From positions 1,493,001 to 1,557,000 of the forward strand of contig NZ_CP059692.1 of the NCBI RefSeq assembly GCF_014058705.1: DNA of 64,000 nt, given 5' to 3'. The stretch is from Aureimonas mangrovi (lineage in GTDB: Bacteria; Pseudomonadota; Alphaproteobacteria; Rhizobiales; Rhizobiaceae). The notes below the pieces were generated by a model that was given only the letters and a program-made list of their open reading frames with translations, had not been told where the DNA came from and searched no databases. Shown piece after piece: positions 35,984 to 45,533 of the stretch; within the stretch, counting starts at the first letter, position 1; the number at the start of each line of letters is the position of its first letter. The translations under genes and the position numbers were made by a program.

Positions 35984-36508
35984 ATGGTCAGCGCTTTTCT
36001 GGAAATGCGGGACAATGACGCCGCCGCGCTCGGCATGACGCTGGCATCGCTCGTGCCCGGCGCCGTGGAAGGCGTACTGCGCGAAGTCGTCATACTCGAT
36101 GCCGGCATGGGAGCCGATGTGAGAGCCGTCGCCGAACACGCGGGCTGCGTGGTGCGCCCCGTCGACGAGCTCGAGGGGGCGCTCCACGGTGCAAAAGGGG
36201 AGTGGGTGCTTCTTCTGGAACCCGGTGCGACCCTGATGCCGGGCTGGGCCGAGGCTTTGGGGACGACGGTCGCGGCCGCTGGCGATGCATGCCGCCTCAC
36301 GAACGAGGATCGTTCCCTCATCGCGCGGCTGTCGGACATGACGGCCCGAAAACGGCCGTGGCGGCTCGGCCTCGTGATGCGTCGGCGGGTCCTGTGCGAT
36401 CGTGCGCGCTCGGGCCGCGTCAGTCTCGTCGAATTGACCAGAGCCGTCCGCGCCGGTCCCGTGCCAGCACTGATCCGGCCTGCGAGAAGACCGGCGGCGG
36501 GTCTTTAG
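35984..36508 (+). CDS. Small GT2-like glycosyltransferase-family protein
   Basis: A 174-residue soluble protein with the beginning of a GT-A fold: LASLVPGAVEGVLREVVILDAG, a D-rich helix, GEWVLLLEPGATLMPGW (strand and loop typical of GT2 enzymes) and a basic C terminus. It is about half the usual size and I see no clear DxD metal site, so catalytic activity is uncertain. It shares its upstream region with the SOS box. Its stop codon overlaps that of moaB by 4 bases in the convergent direction. Confidence 0.6.
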   Translation: MVSAFLEMRDNDAAALGMTLASLVPGAVEGVLREVVILDAGMGADVRAVAEHAGCVVRPVDELEGALHGAKGEWVLLLEPGATLMPGWAEALGTTVAAAGDACRLTNEDRSLIARLSDMTARKRPWRLGLVMRRRVLCDRARSGRVSLVELTRAVRAGPVPALIRPARRPAAGL

Positions 36509-37047
36509 GCCGACCGACCGCCCCTTCGCAGATGCTCGTCGAGGCGCGGCATGATCTCGACGAAGTTGCAGGGCCGATGACGATAGTCGAGCTGGTCCTT
36601 GAGGATATGGGCCCACGCATCGCGGCAGGCGCCGGGCGAGCCCGGCAGCACGAACACGAAGGTTGCGCGTAGGACGCCGGCCGTTGCGCGGGACTGGATG
36701 GTCGAGGCGCCGATCGTCTCGAACGAGATGCGATGGAAGATCGCGGAGAAGCCATCCATGCGCTTCTCGAAGAGTGGCTCCAAGGCTTCGGGCGTCACGT
36801 CTCGGCCGGTGAAGCCGGTGCCGCCGGTGGTGATGACGACATCCACCGCCGGATCGTCGGCCCAGCCGTTCACGGCGTCACGGATCGCCTCCACGTCGTC
36901 GGCCACGATGCGGCGTTCCGCCACCCGATGGCCGGCTTCCGTCAAAAGGCTTTCCAGCGTGTCGCCGGAGCGATCGTCGGCGGCCGTGCGCGTATCGGAT
37001 ACCGTCAGAACCGCGATGGAAAGCGGCAGGAAATCACGATCGCTCAT
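36505..37047 (-). CDS. moaB: Molybdenum cofactor biosynthesis protein B
   Basis: MoaB/MogA-fold protein, proposed to adenylate molybdopterin before molybdenum insertion. The 180-residue protein has the family motifs VLTVSDTR, DVVITTGGTGFTGRDVTPEAL and VFVLPGSPGACRDAW. The start is the ATG at 37047; it overlaps the end of ispE by 14 bases, so the two are translationally coupled although their pathways are unrelated. Other molybdenum cofactor genes are not in the window. The 3' end overlaps the glycosyltransferase by 4 bases. Confidence 0.93.
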   Translation of the reverse strand: MSDRDFLPLSIAVLTVSDTRTAADDRSGDTLESLLTEAGHRVAERRIVADDVEAIRDAVNGWADDPAVDVVITTGGTGFTGRDVTPEALEPLFEKRMDGFSAIFHRISFETIGASTIQSRATAGVLRATFVFVLPGSPGACRDAWAHILKDQLDYRHRPCNFVEIMPRLDEHLRRGGRSA

Positions 37048-37963
37048 CACCTGGCCTTGCGTTGCCGCAGGTCGTCGCAACGACCCACCATTGCGGGAAG
37101 GTGCGGGCGAGGGCACCCGCTGCCTCATCGGCCTCCTCCATCGTCTGGAAGAGGCCGAACACGGTGGCGCCGGAGCCGGACATCCGCGACAATGCCGCGC
37201 CACTCGTCGTGAGGGCCGCGAGCGCTTCGCCGATGGCGGGAGCGATGGACAAAGCTGGCTGCGTCAAATCGTTTCGGCAGCTGCGAAGGTAGCCGACAAG
37301 CGCTTCGGCGTCCCGGAACCCATCGCCGGGTAGAGCCGCCGGCAAAGCGTTGTTGCGGTCCATGAGGCCTGCGAAGACTGCGCGCGTTTCCACAGGAACG
37401 CCGGGATTGACGAGGACGACCGGCATCCGTCCGAAGGCGGCGACGGGCTCGACCATCTCGCCGATCCCACTGACTCGTGCGGCGAAGCCATCGAGGCACA
37501 TCGGCACGTCGGCGCCAAGGGTCACCGCCTCCCGGGCGACGGCGTCGCGCAGATGCGGGTGATCGGCGAGAAGGATGGACAAAAGCGCTGCTGCATCGGC
37601 TGAGCCGCCACCGACGCCGGAGGCGACGGGCAGCCGTTTTTCGAGGTGGATCGCGAGCGGCGGGATCGTATCACCGGCTTGTTCGGCGATCCGCCTCGCG
37701 AGCCGCAGTGCCCTGAGAACGAGATTGTCGTCGTCCGCCGAAAGACCCGCGGAGAAAGCCCCGACGATCGTCAGGCGGTCGGCGTGCGAGGGTTCGATGG
37801 TCAGTTCGTCGCCGTGGTCGGCGAAGGCGACGAGACCGTCGATCCGGTGATAGCCGTCCTCGCGAAGCCCCACGACATGCAGAGACAAATTGATCTTGGC
37901 GGGCGCGCGGATCGCCTTTGTGCCGATCTTCGTCGCCTCGGGCGCGAGCGCGTCCGCTTCCAT
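37034..37963 (-). CDS. ispE: 4-diphosphocytidyl-2-C-methyl-D-erythritol kinase
   Basis: The ATP-dependent kinase of the MEP isoprenoid pathway. The 309-residue GHMP kinase begins with APAKINLSLHV, carries the ATP-binding glycine loop PVASGVGGGSADAAALL, the GADVP motif and the C-terminal MSGSGATVFGLF. The ATG at 37963 gives the usual N terminus. Upstream by 11 bases is the stop of the TPR gene, downstream it overlaps moaB, so these three form one operon. Its product leads to the substrates of the polyprenyl diphosphate synthase encoded just beyond the TPR gene. Confidence 0.95.
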   Translation of the reverse strand: MEADALAPEATKIGTKAIRAPAKINLSLHVVGLREDGYHRIDGLVAFADHGDELTIEPSHADRLTIVGAFSAGLSADDDNLVLRALRLARRIAEQAGDTIPPLAIHLEKRLPVASGVGGGSADAAALLSILLADHPHLRDAVAREAVTLGADVPMCLDGFAARVSGIGEMVEPVAAFGRMPVVLVNPGVPVETRAVFAGLMDRNNALPAALPGDGFRDAEALVGYLRSCRNDLTQPALSIAPAIGEALAALTTSGAALSRMSGSGATVFGLFQTMEEADEAAGALARTFPQWWVVATTCGNARPGDERS

Positions 37964-37974
37964 TGCGGCGTTCC

Positions 37975-39807
37975 TTACTGCGCCGGCTGCGTGCCCTCGG
38001 CGCGCTCCTCGGGCGCCTGCGGCTCCGTCTGGTCCTGGTAGGAGGGCGTGACGTCTGAGCCGACGGGACCGAGACCCTCGTCCAGCTTGACGCGGATCTT
38101 CTCGGCAACGTCTTCTTCCGGCGCCGGGTTGGCGTTCAAGGCCCGTTCCCACTGGAAGCGGGCCTCGCGCTGACGCCCCACCCGCCAGTAGGCGTCGCCC
38201 AGATGATCGTTGATCGTCGGGTCGGACGGCGTGATCAGGACGGCGCGCTCAAGCTCCTCGACGGCCTCGTCGAAACGCTGGAGACGATAATAGGCCCAGC
38301 CGAGAGAATCGATGATGTAGCCGTCATTCGGGCGCAGATCGACGGCTGTGCGGATCATCTCGAGGCCCTCCTCGAGATTGCGGTTCATGTCGACCCAGGA
38401 ATAGCCGAGATAATTCAGGACCTGCGGCTGATCAGGCGAGAGCTCGAGAGCCCGTCTAAAGTTCGGCTCGGCGCGGTCCCACTCTTTCAGGCGCTCATAG
38501 GCGATGCCGCGCTGGTAGTAGATGTTCCAGTTGTTGGCACCGTCCTCGGGCGCGATCTCGATCGCACGCTCCAGAACTTCGGCTGCCCGCCGATAGTCCC
38601 TGTTCGCGGACAGGACGTCGGCGAACGCGAGATGGGCCTGCAGATCGTCCGGATAGTCCGCAACCGCCCTTTCCAGATGGTCTCGAGCCTCCTCCTTGCG
38701 GTCGGCGTACCAAAGGTCGAGGCCCATCTGGAGCTCGGCCGTGCGCCGGTAGGGCGAAGTGGTCGGCACCTGCTCGTAGTAGGCGATCGCGGCGTCGATC
38801 CGCCCCGCACGCTCGGCGATGCCGGCCAACGCAGTCAGAAGCTTGGGCGAGGTCTCGTCTGCGACCGCGTCGGCGAACTGGAAATAAAGGAGTGCGACCT
38901 GCTGGCCTTCGCCACGGTTGATCGCCTGACCTAGGATGTAGAGGGCCTCCGACGCGCCGTCGCGGGCACTCCTGACGGGCGCGGCGATCGACTCGCGCAG
39001 AGCTGCGTCGTCGTCTCCGGCGGCCTCGATCTTCGCTTCGAGCGACAGGAGCGGATCGTAGGTTGGGGCAAGTTCCAGTCCGCGCTGTGCAGCCGCGAGC
39101 GCCGCCTCGCGGTCCCCGGCACGCGCCTCGATCTGCGTCAGTGCCTCGGCTGCGGCGAGATAGGCGTCCGGTGAGGTCTGCACCGAGGTGCGGTCGTCGA
39201 GGAGGACGTTCAGAATGCGCCGCGCCTCGTCGTCCTGCCCGTCGAGCGAGGCCATCAGTGCGCGCTGGTAGAGGTTGAAGATCGGGAACCACGGCGGCCC
39301 GTTGATCTCGTCGACGCGCTGCATGGCATCCGAGACCCGTCCGTCGCCAGCTTCGGCCCAGGCTGCGAGATGGCCGATGAGGAGCTGATCCAGCTCGCTC
39401 GGCTCTTCGATGGCGAGCCGTTCGATCGCTTCGGAGGCACGCCCGTCACGAAGAGCGGCGATGCCGAGGGCGAGGCGCGCGACCTTGCCGGCGTCCGGAT
39501 CGTCGGCCAAATCCCGCGCAAGGGCCACGCCATCGTCGAAGCGGCCCTCGGCGAGATAGGCGAACATCGCCTCCTGGCGCAGCGTGGTCGATTCAGGATC
39601 GATCTCGAGAGCCTTGTCGAAATAGATGCCCGCCGCATCCAGAGCGCCCTCGGCCTGCGCTGCCTTGGCGGCGAGATACGCGCCGGGAAGCGTCTCGGCG
39701 TTCATCGCCAGCGCCTCCCGTGCCGTCGTGGCGAAGGCGGTGCCGCCCAGTGCCGTAGAGGCGAGAGCGGCCGCAAGGGCTAGACGGGACAGGCGCAGGA
39801 TCTGCAC
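37975..39807 (-). CDS. Secreted tetratricopeptide repeat protein
   Basis: A 610-residue protein with a signal peptide (about 1-27, GGTAFATTA) and many TPR units from residue 50 onwards. The best ones are at about 380-540, with W/A/Y/P positions (RGIAYERLKEWDRAEPNFRRALELSPDQPQ, given here in part: AYERLKEWDRA, LGWAYYRLQRFDEAVEEL, LGDAYWRVGRQREA). The C-terminal 50 residues are acidic and Pro-rich. Proteins of this type serve as periplasmic assembly platforms. The start is a GTG at 39807 behind AGGA. It is first in the TPR-ispE-moaB operon. Confidence 0.85.
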   Translation of the reverse strand: MQILRLSRLALAAALASTALGGTAFATTAREALAMNAETLPGAYLAAKAAQAEGALDAAGIYFDKALEIDPESTTLRQEAMFAYLAEGRFDDGVALARDLADDPDAGKVARLALGIAALRDGRASEAIERLAIEEPSELDQLLIGHLAAWAEAGDGRVSDAMQRVDEINGPPWFPIFNLYQRALMASLDGQDDEARRILNVLLDDRTSVQTSPDAYLAAAEALTQIEARAGDREAALAAAQRGLELAPTYDPLLSLEAKIEAAGDDDAALRESIAAPVRSARDGASEALYILGQAINRGEGQQVALLYFQFADAVADETSPKLLTALAGIAERAGRIDAAIAYYEQVPTTSPYRRTAELQMGLDLWYADRKEEARDHLERAVADYPDDLQAHLAFADVLSANRDYRRAAEVLERAIEIAPEDGANNWNIYYQRGIAYERLKEWDRAEPNFRRALELSPDQPQVLNYLGYSWVDMNRNLEEGLEMIRTAVDLRPNDGYIIDSLGWAYYRLQRFDEAVEELERAVLITPSDPTINDHLGDAYWRVGRQREARFQWERALNANPAPEEDVAEKIRVKLDEGLGPVGSDVTPSYQDQTEPQAPEERAEGTQPAQ

Positions 39808-39966
39808 GGATCGTTATCCTTTCACGATCGACCGATCGAAAGCGACGATGGGCCTTCCAGAATGGTCGATAGGGTCCTGAGGCGGCGAAGGCACCGCAAA
39901 TCTACCGGGCGTGGGCAGAGTCGGAAAGCAGATAGACGTTTTTGCGGCCAACGACCGCGATAGGTA

Positions 39967-40980
39967 TCAATTGATGCGGTCGATGCAGAAGGCGACCACA
40001 TCGGCCAGTGCCTCGCGCGCCGCGGGATCGGGCACCGCCCGCGTTGCGGCGAATGCCGAACGGCCGAATGCGCGTGCTCGCTCCTTCGTCTCGTCGAGGG
40101 CGCCGTGAGCGGCCAGAAGCGAACGGGCATGCCGCAGCGCGTCATTGCCGTTCTCGCCTTCCTCCATCGCCGAGCGCCAGAAGACGCGCTCCTCCTCGCT
40201 GCCGCGTGCATAGGCGAGGATCACCGGCAGCGTGATCTTCCCCTCGCGAAAATCGTCGCCGACATTCTTCCCCAGCGCGTCGGCCGAGCCGCCATAGTCG
40301 AGCACGTCGTCGACGAGCTGGAAGGCGAGGCCGAGATCGCGGCCGTAGAGGCGCATCGCGTCCTGCGCCTCCTGCGGGGCCTGCGCGATGACGGGGCCGA
40401 CCTCCGTTGCCGCCGAGAAGAGCGCGGCGGTCTTGGCGTCGATGACGGCCATGTAGTCCTTTTCGCTCGTCGCCATGCTTTTCGCCGCCGAAAGCTGCCA
40501 GACCTCGCCCTCGGCAATAACGGCCGAGGCATTGGAGAGAATGGCGAGCGCGCGCATCACGCCCACTTCGACCATCATCCGGAACGCCTGGCCGAGGAGA
40601 TAGTCGCCGACGAGGACGCTCGCCTGGTTGCCCCAGATCATGCGCGCCGTCTTGCGACCGCGACGTAGATCGCTCTCGTCCACGACATCGTCGTGCAGAA
40701 GCGTCGCCGTGTGCAGGAACTCGACGCTCGCCGCCAGCTTCACATGCGCTTCGCCGCGGTAGCCGAAGGCGAGGGCGGAGGCGATGGTCAGCATCGGGCG
40801 CAGGCGCTTGCCGCCCGACGAGATGAGATGATCGGCGATCTGCGGAATCAGCTCGACGTTGGAGCCGGCCATCGAGAGGATGAGCGCGTTGACGCGGCTC
40901 ATGTCCGCCTTCGTCAGGTCGGCGATCGCGGCGACCGAGGGGCGGGCCGCGACGTCGGGCTTGGGATGGGCGACGCTCAA
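39967..40980 (-). CDS. Polyprenyl diphosphate synthase
   Basis: Builds the long isoprenoid tail (probably octa- to decaprenyl) of ubiquinone by adding isopentenyl diphosphate units. The 337-residue protein has both aspartate-rich motifs, LLHDDVVDESDLRRG (FARM) and LVDDVLDYGG (SARM), and GGKRLRPML near the N terminus. Chain length cannot be read securely. The start is a TTG at 40980: GGAGG stands 6 bases before it and no ATG gives the conserved N terminus. It links to ispE upstream in the pathway and to ubiA at 52.8 kb, which uses the tail. Confidence 0.92.
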   Translation of the reverse strand: MSVAHPKPDVAARPSVAAIADLTKADMSRVNALILSMAGSNVELIPQIADHLISSGGKRLRPMLTIASALAFGYRGEAHVKLAASVEFLHTATLLHDDVVDESDLRRGRKTARMIWGNQASVLVGDYLLGQAFRMMVEVGVMRALAILSNASAVIAEGEVWQLSAAKSMATSEKDYMAVIDAKTAALFSAATEVGPVIAQAPQEAQDAMRLYGRDLGLAFQLVDDVLDYGGSADALGKNVGDDFREGKITLPVILAYARGSEEERVFWRSAMEEGENGNDALRHARSLLAAHGALDETKERARAFGRSAFAATRAVPDPAAREALADVVAFCIDRIN

Positions 40981-41134
40981 GGCGAACCTCCGTTGTTGCG
41001 CGCGGCATAAACACGCGCGACGGCGACGGCAAGGCGGAAGATCATAACGCCGGGCATCGGGTATGGTGCCGAAGCGGTGCTGCCGGGCGTCGCATGCCTT
41101 GCGGCTGCCCCTCTTTTGGTGGACATCATGCCCC

Positions 41135-41353
41135 ATGCTCGAGCTGATGCGCACCACCGACGCCGTCCTGATCTCCTTTGTGGACGCCCTTTTGAAAGAC
41201 GCCGGTATCACGCATATCGTCGCGGACAGCCACATGAGCATCCTCGACGGCTCGATCGGCATTCTCCCCCGTCGCATCCTCGTCGATGCCGAGCGCATCG
41301 AGCAGGCGCGCCGCATCCTGCGCGATGCCGAACTCGGCCATGAGCTCTCCTGA
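41135..41353 (+). CDS. DUF2007 domain protein
   Basis: A 72-residue protein of the DUF2007 family (putative prokaryotic signal-transducing protein). It has the LMRTTDAVLISFVDALLKDAGI start and the SHMSILDGSIGILPRRILV middle that are typical. The start at 41135 gives the usual family length; the ribosome binding site is poor (GGTGGA far upstream). It overlaps the tRNA methyltransferase gene by 14 bases, which suggests coupling, and the pair is conserved in related genomes. Function unknown. Confidence 0.85.
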   Translation: MLELMRTTDAVLISFVDALLKDAGITHIVADSHMSILDGSIGILPRRILVDAERIEQARRILRDAELGHELS

Positions 41354-42125
41354 GGCCGGCGAGCGGGCCGACCGCTTTCATCGCGGCCGCTTCACCCTCA
41401 TCCAGCCGGCCGTCGGCGGCTACCGCGCCGGGCTCGACGCGATGCTCCTCGCCGCGACCGTGGCAAAGGACATGGAGGGTACCGCGCTTGATCTCGGCGC
41501 GGGAACCGGCGCCGTCGGGCTTGGCGCGGCGGCCCTTGCTCCCGCGCTTCGGGTGGTGCTCGCAGAACGGGACGAAGCCTGCGCCGCCGCACTTGCGCGC
41601 ACGCTCTCGCTCGCCGGGAACGCTGACTTCGCCGCGCGCAGCCGGGTCGCACGGCTGGACGTGCTGGCCGGACGCGCGGCGCGCGAGGCGGCCGGTCTCG
41701 CCGATGGCGGTTTCGATCTCGTTCTGACGAACCCGCCATTCTATCCGGCCAATCATCGCGTTTCGCCCGATCCACGCCGCCGCGCCGCGCTGAACGTCGA
41801 AGGACCGGATTTCCTCCTGCGCTGGCTGCGGGTTGCGGCCGCGCTCGTCGCTCCGCGCGGTCGTCTCCACGCGATCGTGCGACCTGCTGATCTGCCGACC
41901 GTCTTCACGGCACTGGAGAACAGGCTCGGGGCGCTCTCGATCCTTCCGGTCCACACGAGGCCCGGGGCGGCGACGCGCCTCCTCGTCGGCGCGCGCCGCG
42001 GCTCGCGAGCCGCGCCGTCGATCCTTCGGGCCGTCGTCCTCTTTGGGCCGGACGGTTCGGCGAACGAGCTTTCGGGTGAGATCGGCGACGGTGCCGCACA
42101 TCTTTCGCTTGCCGCGGGGCGCTGA
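41340..42125 (+). CDS. tRNA1(Val) (adenine37-N6)-methyltransferase-like protein
   Basis: A 261-residue class I SAM-dependent methyltransferase. It has motif I (ALDLGAGTGAVGLG) and the catalytic NPPF motif (DLVLTNPPFYPANH), the mark of N6-adenine and N5-glutamine methylases; overall it fits the TrmN6/YfiC family that modifies A37 of tRNA-Val. The start ATG at 41340 lies within the DUF2007 gene. It is followed by the S49 peptidase after 69 bases. A related amino-acid methylase cannot be fully excluded. Confidence 0.85.
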   Translation: MSSPEAGERADRFHRGRFTLIQPAVGGYRAGLDAMLLAATVAKDMEGTALDLGAGTGAVGLGAAALAPALRVVLAERDEACAAALARTLSLAGNADFAARSRVARLDVLAGRAAREAAGLADGGFDLVLTNPPFYPANHRVSPDPRRRAALNVEGPDFLLRWLRVAAALVAPRGRLHAIVRPADLPTVFTALENRLGALSILPVHTRPGAATRLLVGARRGSRAAPSILRAVVLFGPDGSANELSGEIGDGAAHLSLAAGR

Positions 42126-42194
42126 CCGGCCTTTGCGAAGGAGCGCCGTGGCTCTTACATCCGCCGGATCGAAGCAAGATAAAGGCGATGCCCC

Positions 42195-43055
42195 GTGAGA
42201 TTCCCGACAAGGCTCCTCCCGAAGCGCTTTCGCAAGGACGAGGTCGCCGTTCCGGTCGTCCGCATTCACGGAACCATCATGTCGGGAGGCGGGCCGCTGC
42301 GCCAGAGCGTTTCGATGGCCTCCGTCGCCCCGCTCCTCGACCGGGCCTTCGCGATGAAGGACGCGCCGGCGGTCGCCATACAGGTCAACTCGCCGGGCGG
42401 CTCGCCCGTCCAGTCCCGTCTGATCTTCCAGCGCATCCGCGATCTGGCGGCCGAGAAGAACAAGCATGTCATCATGTTCTGCGAGGATGTCGCAGCCTCA
42501 GGCGGCTACATGATCGCCTGCGCGGGTGACGAGATCGTCGCAGATCCGTCCTCGATCGTCGGGTCAATCGGCGTCGTCTCGGGCGGCTTCGGTTTCGTCG
42601 ACCTTCTCGGCAAGATCGGCGTCGAGCGGCGTGTCCACACAGCCGGTACGAACAAGGCGATCCTCGATCCGTTTCGCCCCGAGCGCGCCGAGGACGTGGA
42701 ACATCTGAAGAGCCTGCAGGCCGAAATCCACGAGACCTTCGTCGACCTCGTCAAGACGCGCCGCGGCGGGCGCCTAGTGGACGACCCGGACCTCTTCTCT
42801 GGGCTGTTCTGGTCCGGCACTCGTGGCCGGGCGCTCGGCCTCGTCGACAGGCTCGGCGACCTGCGTTCCGTTCTGCGCGAACGGTATGGCGATAAGGTGC
42901 GACCTGTGATGATGCAGGCGCGTCGCGGCCTCTTCGGAACGCGGGCCCCGGCACCGGGCATCGAAGGCAGCGCTGCCGCGATCGGCGCGGGCGCCGTTTT
43001 ACAGATCGCCTCACTGGCGGAGGAGCGCGCTCTGTGGGCGCGTTACGGCCTTTGA
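42195..43055 (+). CDS. S49 family serine peptidase (SppA/SohB-like)
   Basis: A 286-residue peptidase of the signal-peptide-peptidase A fold. The nucleophile is Ser102 in EDVAASGGYMIA, and Lys154 in GTNKAILDPF is the likely general base, as in short SppA enzymes. The oxyanion-forming strand is AIQVNSPGGSPVQS. It has no strong signal peptide, so it may be membrane-associated by its N terminus. The start is a GTG at 42195; no ATG in this frame gives the conserved N terminus. Confidence 0.9.
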   Translation: MRFPTRLLPKRFRKDEVAVPVVRIHGTIMSGGGPLRQSVSMASVAPLLDRAFAMKDAPAVAIQVNSPGGSPVQSRLIFQRIRDLAAEKNKHVIMFCEDVAASGGYMIACAGDEIVADPSSIVGSIGVVSGGFGFVDLLGKIGVERRVHTAGTNKAILDPFRPERAEDVEHLKSLQAEIHETFVDLVKTRRGGRLVDDPDLFSGLFWSGTRGRALGLVDRLGDLRSVLRERYGDKVRPVMMQARRGLFGTRAPAPGIEGSAAAIGAGAVLQIASLAEERALWARYGL

Positions 43056-43127
43056 CGGAGCTTTGATCGCAGTGCCTTTACTTCGCCGCTCTGGCTCAAC
43101 ATAGTCGGCGACAGAAGGTCTCTTCCC

Positions 43128-43322
43128 ATGGTCGATCTCATGCCTCCGCTGCTGCTTCTGGGTTTTGTAGGTGCTGCCGCCTATTACGGCTTCCAGCAGA
43201 TGAAGAAGGATGCCGCGCGCGTGACCGAGCGCAACCGGCAGGCGGAGGCCGAGCAGCGCAACCGCGCGCACGGCACGCTCGTGCGCGGCCAGGATGGCGT
43301 GTATCGCCTTCGCAAGGATTGA
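43128..43322 (+). CDS. Small single-pass membrane protein of unknown function
   Basis: A 64-residue protein: a hydrophobic helix at the N terminus (about 5-22, LLLLGFVGAAAYYGF), a charged helix rich in K/R/E/Q (25-48) and a short C terminus (GQDGVYRLRKD). I recognise no domain with a known role. The ATG has GAAGGTCTC about 8 bases upstream. It sits between the S49 peptidase and glyQ, in a block with conserved order in related genomes. Confidence 0.7.
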   Translation: MVDLMPPLLLLGFVGAAAYYGFQQMKKDAARVTERNRQAEAEQRNRAHGTLVRGQDGVYRLRKD

Positions 43323-43413
43323 GGGACCTCGCTTTCGCGCGATCCTCTGCCATTGACCCTTCACGGGCGCGCGTGGCACGAGCGGGTGAAGCCGCTTCAA
43401 CCTCAGGCGCCCG

Positions 43414-44355
<942 letters not shown>

Positions 44356-44563
44356 TCGAGGTGTCCCGGGTCGTTCGCCCTTCCGGCGACGACATTCTCC
44401 CCGCCGCACCGGCGCTCGGGAACGACATTCGCGCTGGGTGTCGTCATGGCATTGGGTGGCAAGCGATCCGAAAGCCTCGGACACATAGCTCGCTGGCCGT
44501 CGGACCTGTTCCGGCTGGCCCCCCGCTCTATCTGCCTGTCCTCAACGATCGAGGGAACCGGTC

Positions 44564-45457
44564 ATGCAGTGGAGAGGCCGTCGCCAGAGCACCAACGTCT
44601 CAGACCGCCGAGGCGGGGGAGGCGGTTTTTCCGGTGGTCGCGGCGGCGGTTTGCGGGTTCCGATCCGCGCCGGCGGCGGCGGCGGAATCGGTTTTCTCCT
44701 CATCATTGGCGCGCTCTGGCTCTTCTTCGGCATCAATCCGCTGACGCTCCTCGGAATGACTGACGGCGGCGGCAATGCACCGACCCGAACCGCGCAGGGC
44801 CCGGGTGTTCAGGGCACGGCCGATGAGACGGACGATTTCATCGCGACAGTCCTCGCCGACACCGAGGACGTCTGGAACGCGCGCTTCGAGGCCGCGGGCG
44901 AGACCTATCCCGAGCCGACGCTGGTGCTCTTCACCAACACCGTCTCCTCCGGCTGCGGGTTCGCGGGAGCGGCCACCGGCCCCTTCTACTGCCCCCGCGA
45001 CCAGAGCCTCTACCTCGACCTCGGTTTCTTCGGCCAACTCGCGAACGATCTCGACGCGCCGGGCGACTTTGCGCAGGCCTATGTGATCGCGCACGAGGTC
45101 GGGCATCACGTCCAGAACGTGATGGGAACGCTCGGGGAGACGCAGCGGCTTCGCCAGCAGCTGCCCGAGGCGGAGGCGAACCGAATCTCCGTCCAGACCG
45201 AGTTGCAGGCGGACTGTTATGCCGGCGTGTGGGCGCACGACGTCTACCAGGACGGGTATCTCGATGACGGGGACATCGACGAGGCGCTGAACGCGGCCAG
45301 CCAGATCGGCGACGACACGCTCCAGCGCCGCAGCCAGGGCACCGTCGTGCCCGATTCCTTCACGCACGGCACCTCCGAGCAACGCCAGACATGGTTCCGT
45401 CGTGGATACGAGAGCGGCGAGACGGCGAGCTGCGACACCTTCGCAGGCGCGCTCTAG
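44564..45457 (+). CDS. YpfJ family zinc metallopeptidase
   Basis: A 297-residue membrane protein with a glycine/arginine-rich N terminus, one membrane helix (about 42-62) and a periplasmic domain with the zinc motif HEVGHH at 177-182 (histidines plus glutamate); the third ligand is likely the glutamate in TELQADCYAG. It belongs to the neutral zinc metallopeptidase family of E. coli YpfJ, whose substrate is not known. Cysteines (CGFAG, FYCPR, CDTF) suggest disulfides. It lies between glyQ and glyS on the same strand and may be part of their transcript. Confidence 0.88.
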   Translation: MQWRGRRQSTNVSDRRGGGGGFSGGRGGGLRVPIRAGGGGGIGFLLIIGALWLFFGINPLTLLGMTDGGGNAPTRTAQGPGVQGTADETDDFIATVLADTEDVWNARFEAAGETYPEPTLVLFTNTVSSGCGFAGAATGPFYCPRDQSLYLDLGFFGQLANDLDAPGDFAQAYVIAHEVGHHVQNVMGTLGETQRLRQQLPEAEANRISVQTELQADCYAGVWAHDVYQDGYLDDGDIDEALNAASQIGDDTLQRRSQGTVVPDSFTHGTSEQRQTWFRRGYESGETASCDTFAGAL

Positions 45458-45533
45458 CCTTGCATTCGGACGGCGGGCGTGATGTTTCGCCCCGCGCGAC
45501 ATCACCCCGCCCGAAAGCCTGACACGCGATCCC

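Noticed and set aside
39825-39838. Paired CGATCG motifs upstream of the TPR gene
   Set aside because: Too short and too common in GC-rich alphaproteobacterial DNA to call an operator.
44446-44763. A 105-codon open frame between glyQ and the metallopeptidase
   Set aside because: It overlaps the metallopeptidase gene in another frame, lacks a ribosome binding site and resembles no family.
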